A DNA stretch of 64,000 nucleotides, from contig JAKISG010000004.1 in NCBI GenBank assembly GCA_021648755.1, positions 62,001-126,000 of the forward strand. Direction: 5' to 3'. The notes under the pieces are model-generated. The model searched no databases. It worked only from the letters and a program-made list of their open reading frames with translations, and had not been told where the DNA came from. Source of the stretch: Flavobacteriaceae bacterium (lineage in GTDB: Bacteria > Bacteroidota > Bacteroidia > Flavobacteriales > Flavobacteriaceae). This document shows, piece after piece, positions 61,599 through 64,000 of the stretch. Within the stretch, counting starts at the first letter, position 1; every line of letters begins with the position of its first letter. The position numbers were made by a program, and so were the translations under genes.

Positions 61599-62804
61599 AT
61601 GAAATTAGCTATTATAAGAGAACGTAAAAACCCACCTGATAGAAGGGTTGTTTTTTCGCCAGATGCATGCATTGTATTATTAAAAGAATTCCCAAATTTA
61701 GAAATTAAAATAGAAAGTTCTAATGTTCGTGTTTTTACAGATGATGACTACAAAAAGAAAGGATTACATGTTACTAATGATGTGTCTGATTGTGATGTAA
61801 TGCTAGGCGTAAAAGAAGTGCCAATTGATGCTTTAATACCAAATAAAAAGTATTTTTTCTTTTCACATACGATTAAAAAACAACCTTATAATCGGGATTT
61901 ATTACGTGCCATCTTGTCTAAAAATATTGAATTATACGATCATGAAGTTATAACTAATAAAAAAGGAAATAGAACTGTAGCTTTTGGACGATATGCAGGT
62001 ATTGTAGGTGCTTATAACGGATTTAGAACTTATGGATTAAAATATAATTTATTTGATTTACCTAAAGCAGAAAGTCTTAAATCACAAGTAGAGTTAATAG
62101 AGAAATTAAATTTAATTAAGGTAAAATTACCTAATATTAAAATTGTTTTAACAGGAAAAGGCAGAGTAAGTAATGGTGCAAAAGAAATGTTAGAGGGTAT
62201 GCAATTAAGAGAGGTTGACTCTAACACTTTTTTAAATAAAAATTTTAACGAATCTGTTTTTGTTCAAATAGATGTATTAGATTATAATAAAAGAAAAGAC
62301 GGTAAAAAAATGGATAAGTATGATTTTTATAATAATCCAAAAGATTATGTAAGTAATTTTATGCAATTTGCAAAAGTTGCAAATTATTATATTTCTGGTC
62401 ATTTTTTTGGCTCAGGTTCTCCGTTTTTATTTACAAGAGAAGATTTAAAAGCAACTGATTTTAATATTAAAGTTGTTGCAGATGTAAGTTGTGATATTGA
62501 TGGACCAGTAGCGTGTACTATAAGATCAAGCACTATTGCAGACCCAATTTATGGTTATGATGTCTTCACTGAAAGAGAAGTTGATTTTAAAAGCACTACT
62601 GCAATTGCTGTAATGGCAGTTGATAATTTACCTTGTGAATTACCAAGAGATGCTTCTATTGGTTTTGGTAAAATGTTTGCAAAATATGTTATTCCTGCCT
62701 TCTTTAATAAGGATAAAGACGGGTTTTTAAAACGAGCACAGATAACAAAGAATGGTAAACTAACTAAAGAATTTTTATATTTACAAGACTATGTAAAAAA
62801 GTAG
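61599..62804 (+). CDS. Saccharopine dehydrogenase-like NAD(P)-dependent oxidoreductase
   Basis: A 401-aa protein of the alanine dehydrogenase/PNT-like superfamily. The N-terminal domain MKLAIIRERKNPPDRRVVFSPDACIVLL and FFFSHTIKKQPYNR, followed by a nucleotide-binding core (IKIVLTGKGRVSNGAKEML) and DVSCDIDGPVACTIRSSTI, resemble lysine-forming saccharopine dehydrogenase. It may make or use saccharopine in lysine metabolism; the ALDH7-like enzyme at 3414 could act later in the same route. The two genes are not linked. A -7-like TATCTTTG lies at 61539-61546. Exact substrate uncertain. Confidence 0.82.
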   Translation: MKLAIIRERKNPPDRRVVFSPDACIVLLKEFPNLEIKIESSNVRVFTDDDYKKKGLHVTNDVSDCDVMLGVKEVPIDALIPNKKYFFFSHTIKKQPYNRDLLRAILSKNIELYDHEVITNKKGNRTVAFGRYAGIVGAYNGFRTYGLKYNLFDLPKAESLKSQVELIEKLNLIKVKLPNIKIVLTGKGRVSNGAKEMLEGMQLREVDSNTFLNKNFNESVFVQIDVLDYNKRKDGKKMDKYDFYNNPKDYVSNFMQFAKVANYYISGHFFGSGSPFLFTREDLKATDFNIKVVADVSCDIDGPVACTIRSSTIADPIYGYDVFTEREVDFKSTTAIAVMAVDNLPCELPRDASIGFGKMFAKYVIPAFFNKDKDGFLKRAQITKNGKLTKEFLYLQDYVKK

Positions 62805-62933
62805 TTTTTTTATGAAAAAGAAAAAAGAAATCCTATGTTTAAATAAGTTTAAAGTACAAAATAATACCTAAATTTACACTTTAAATAAAAGTAATTATAT
62901 AATTGACTTACTTTTGTCAAAATTTATAGCCAT

Positions 62934-63842
62934 TTGAAGTTTTATAGTAACGGTAAATTATTAATTACATCAGAATATCTAGTTTTAGATGGTGCAAAGG
63001 CATTTGCCTTACCAACTAAGTATGGTCAAAGTCTAGAAGTTAAAATGCTAAATAATGACTACGCTACCTTGTTTTGGGAGAGTATTGATTATAAAAATGG
63101 CTGTTGGTTTAAATGTGAATTTAATTTAAAGTCACTTAACTACAAAAACCAAACAAATACTAAAATTGCAAAAAAATTACAACAAATTTTAATTGAAGTT
63201 CAAAAATTAAATCCAAGTTTTTTACAACAAAAACAGAGTCTTAGAGTAAAAACTACTCTTGATTTTAATAAAAATTGGGGGTTGGGATCATCATCTACAT
63301 TAATAAATAATATAGCAAATTGGGCAAAAATTGATGCTTTTAAATTGCAACACAATACTTTTGGAGGTTCGGCTTATGATATTGCTTGTGCGCAAAATAA
63401 TTCACCAATTTTATACCAACTAAAAAGTAAAAAACCTAAAATTACACCTGTAAATTTTAATCCAAAATTTACAAATCAATTGTATTTTATATATTTAAAT
63501 AAAAAAAAAAACAGTAGAATTGCAATAAAAAATTATCAAAAAATTAGTACGGATAAAACGGCATTAGTAACTAATATTTCGGCTATTACTAATGCTATTT
63601 TAAAAACAAATTCATTAATTGAATTTGAAAAATTAATAGAAGAACACGAAAATTTAATTGCTAAAACAATTCAAATTAAACCCATAAAACAACAATTATT
63701 TAAAGATTATTTTGGGTCTATAAAAAGTTTAGGAGCATGGGAAGGCGATTTTATTTTAGCAACAGGTAATGAAGATACTCCAAAATATTTTAGTAAAAAA
63801 GGGTTTGAAACAATACTCTTTTTTAAAGATATCATTTTATAA
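62934..63842 (+). CDS. GYDIA-type GHMP kinase
   Basis: A 302-aa GHMP-superfamily kinase: MKFYSNGKLLITSEYLVLDGAKAFALPTK at the N-terminus, the ATP-binding WGLGSSSTLINNIA, and GGSAYDIACAQNNSPILYQL, the degenerate GYDIA motif of this Bacteroidota family (here AYDIA). The relatives are mevalonate-pathway kinases, and such genes lie beside HMG-CoA reductase in Flavobacteriaceae; that gene is not in the window. The start is TTG 62934, the only one that preserves the conserved KFYSNGKLL beginning. Confidence 0.85.
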   Translation: MKFYSNGKLLITSEYLVLDGAKAFALPTKYGQSLEVKMLNNDYATLFWESIDYKNGCWFKCEFNLKSLNYKNQTNTKIAKKLQQILIEVQKLNPSFLQQKQSLRVKTTLDFNKNWGLGSSSTLINNIANWAKIDAFKLQHNTFGGSAYDIACAQNNSPILYQLKSKKPKITPVNFNPKFTNQLYFIYLNKKKNSRIAIKNYQKISTDKTALVTNISAITNAILKTNSLIEFEKLIEEHENLIAKTIQIKPIKQQLFKDYFGSIKSLGAWEGDFILATGNEDTPKYFSKKGFETILFFKDIIL

Positions 63843-63873
63843 AAAACCCGTTTCAATTTTAAATTGAAACGGG
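63843..63873 (-). terminator. Intrinsic terminator for a minus-strand gene beyond the window
   Basis: CCCGTTTCAATTT (63847-63859) / AAATTGAAACGGG (63861-63873); the innermost pairs must open to form the loop. On the minus strand the stem is followed by TTTTTT, whereas on the plus strand no T run follows, so it serves a gene entering from the right, whose stop may be the TTA at 63986-63988. Confidence 0.7.
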
Positions 63874-64000
63874 AAAATTGCTATGAAAAAGAAAAAGTGT
63901 CAAATTACGAATAACTTGACACTACAAATATAGTTTATATTTAAAGAATTTACTATAGTTTCTGAAAATTTAACAGGTAATTAACTTATTTCATTACCAT

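Noticed and set aside
63986..64000. C-terminus of a minus-strand gene at the window edge
   Set aside because: The TTA at 63986-63988 could be its stop and a terminator lies to the left, but five codons are too few to call a gene.

Overview
The window is AT-rich (roughly 30% G+C by eye) and reads as the chromosome of a marine-type Flavobacteriaceae (Bacteroidota). The supporting signs are a tmRNA whose tag ends ENNFALAA, housekeeping promoters of the Bacteroidota form TTTG-N17-23-TAnnTTTG, almost no Shine-Dalgarno sequences, and lineage genes such as the IPExxxVDY protein, a GYDIA-type GHMP kinase, DUF6089, DUF4271, DUF4296, DUF5777 and a FeoB-associated Cys-rich peptide. Most of the window is core genome. 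No CRISPR array, prophage or complete insertion sequence was seen.

Layout. 1-5.9 kb: the 3' part of mfd, a Kazal-like lipoprotein, an ALDH7-type aldehyde dehydrogenase, a 39-aa FeoB-associated peptide and pdxJ. 5.9-13.3 kb: the envelope block CBS protein, nadK, DUF6089, uppS, bamA and two ompH/skp genes. 13.4-19.6 kb: a universal stress protein, then rimP-nusA-infB behind a consensus promoter and an attenuator-like hairpin, then purE. 19.6-23.5 kb: an accessory island of three translationally coupled secreted proteins or lipoproteins, bounded by a perfect 17-bp direct repeat and followed by a 179-bp TTAA-bounded MITE-like element. 23.5-29.1 kb: hemD, DUF4271, a GT2 glycosyltransferase, pyrC, DUF4296, and pnuC with a NadR-like kinase. 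29.2-33.1 kb and 40.5-44.3 kb: two paralogous ECF sigma/FecR/TonB-receptor operons that face each other across ribF, dnaG, clpX, clpP, the IPExxxVDY gene and pyk. 44.4-46.3 kb: a second Kazal-like lipoprotein with a six-copy 42-bp repeat, a candidate structured RNA and rpmE. 46.5-56.8 kb: a glutaminyl cyclotransferase, a beta-helix lipoprotein, a DUF5777/cytochrome/OB-fold/YceI group, a large TonB receptor and pgi. 57-64 kb: tRNA-Asn, an M16 protease, tmRNA, a saccharopine dehydrogenase-like oxidoreductase and a GHMP kinase.

The most interesting signal links distant loci. A motif GGGTTTTT-N8-TATTGT, usually preceded by GTA, lies just upstream of both fecR genes and, with the same 8-nt spacing, upstream of both Kazal-like lipoproteins, one of which is 26 kb from the nearest sigma gene. 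The sigma genes themselves appear to use housekeeping-type promoters. I infer a small ECF regulon that makes a TonB receptor, its anti-sigma factor and secreted Kazal-like lipoproteins. One of these lipoproteins has lost exactly the two cysteines that would form the Kazal II-IV disulfide.
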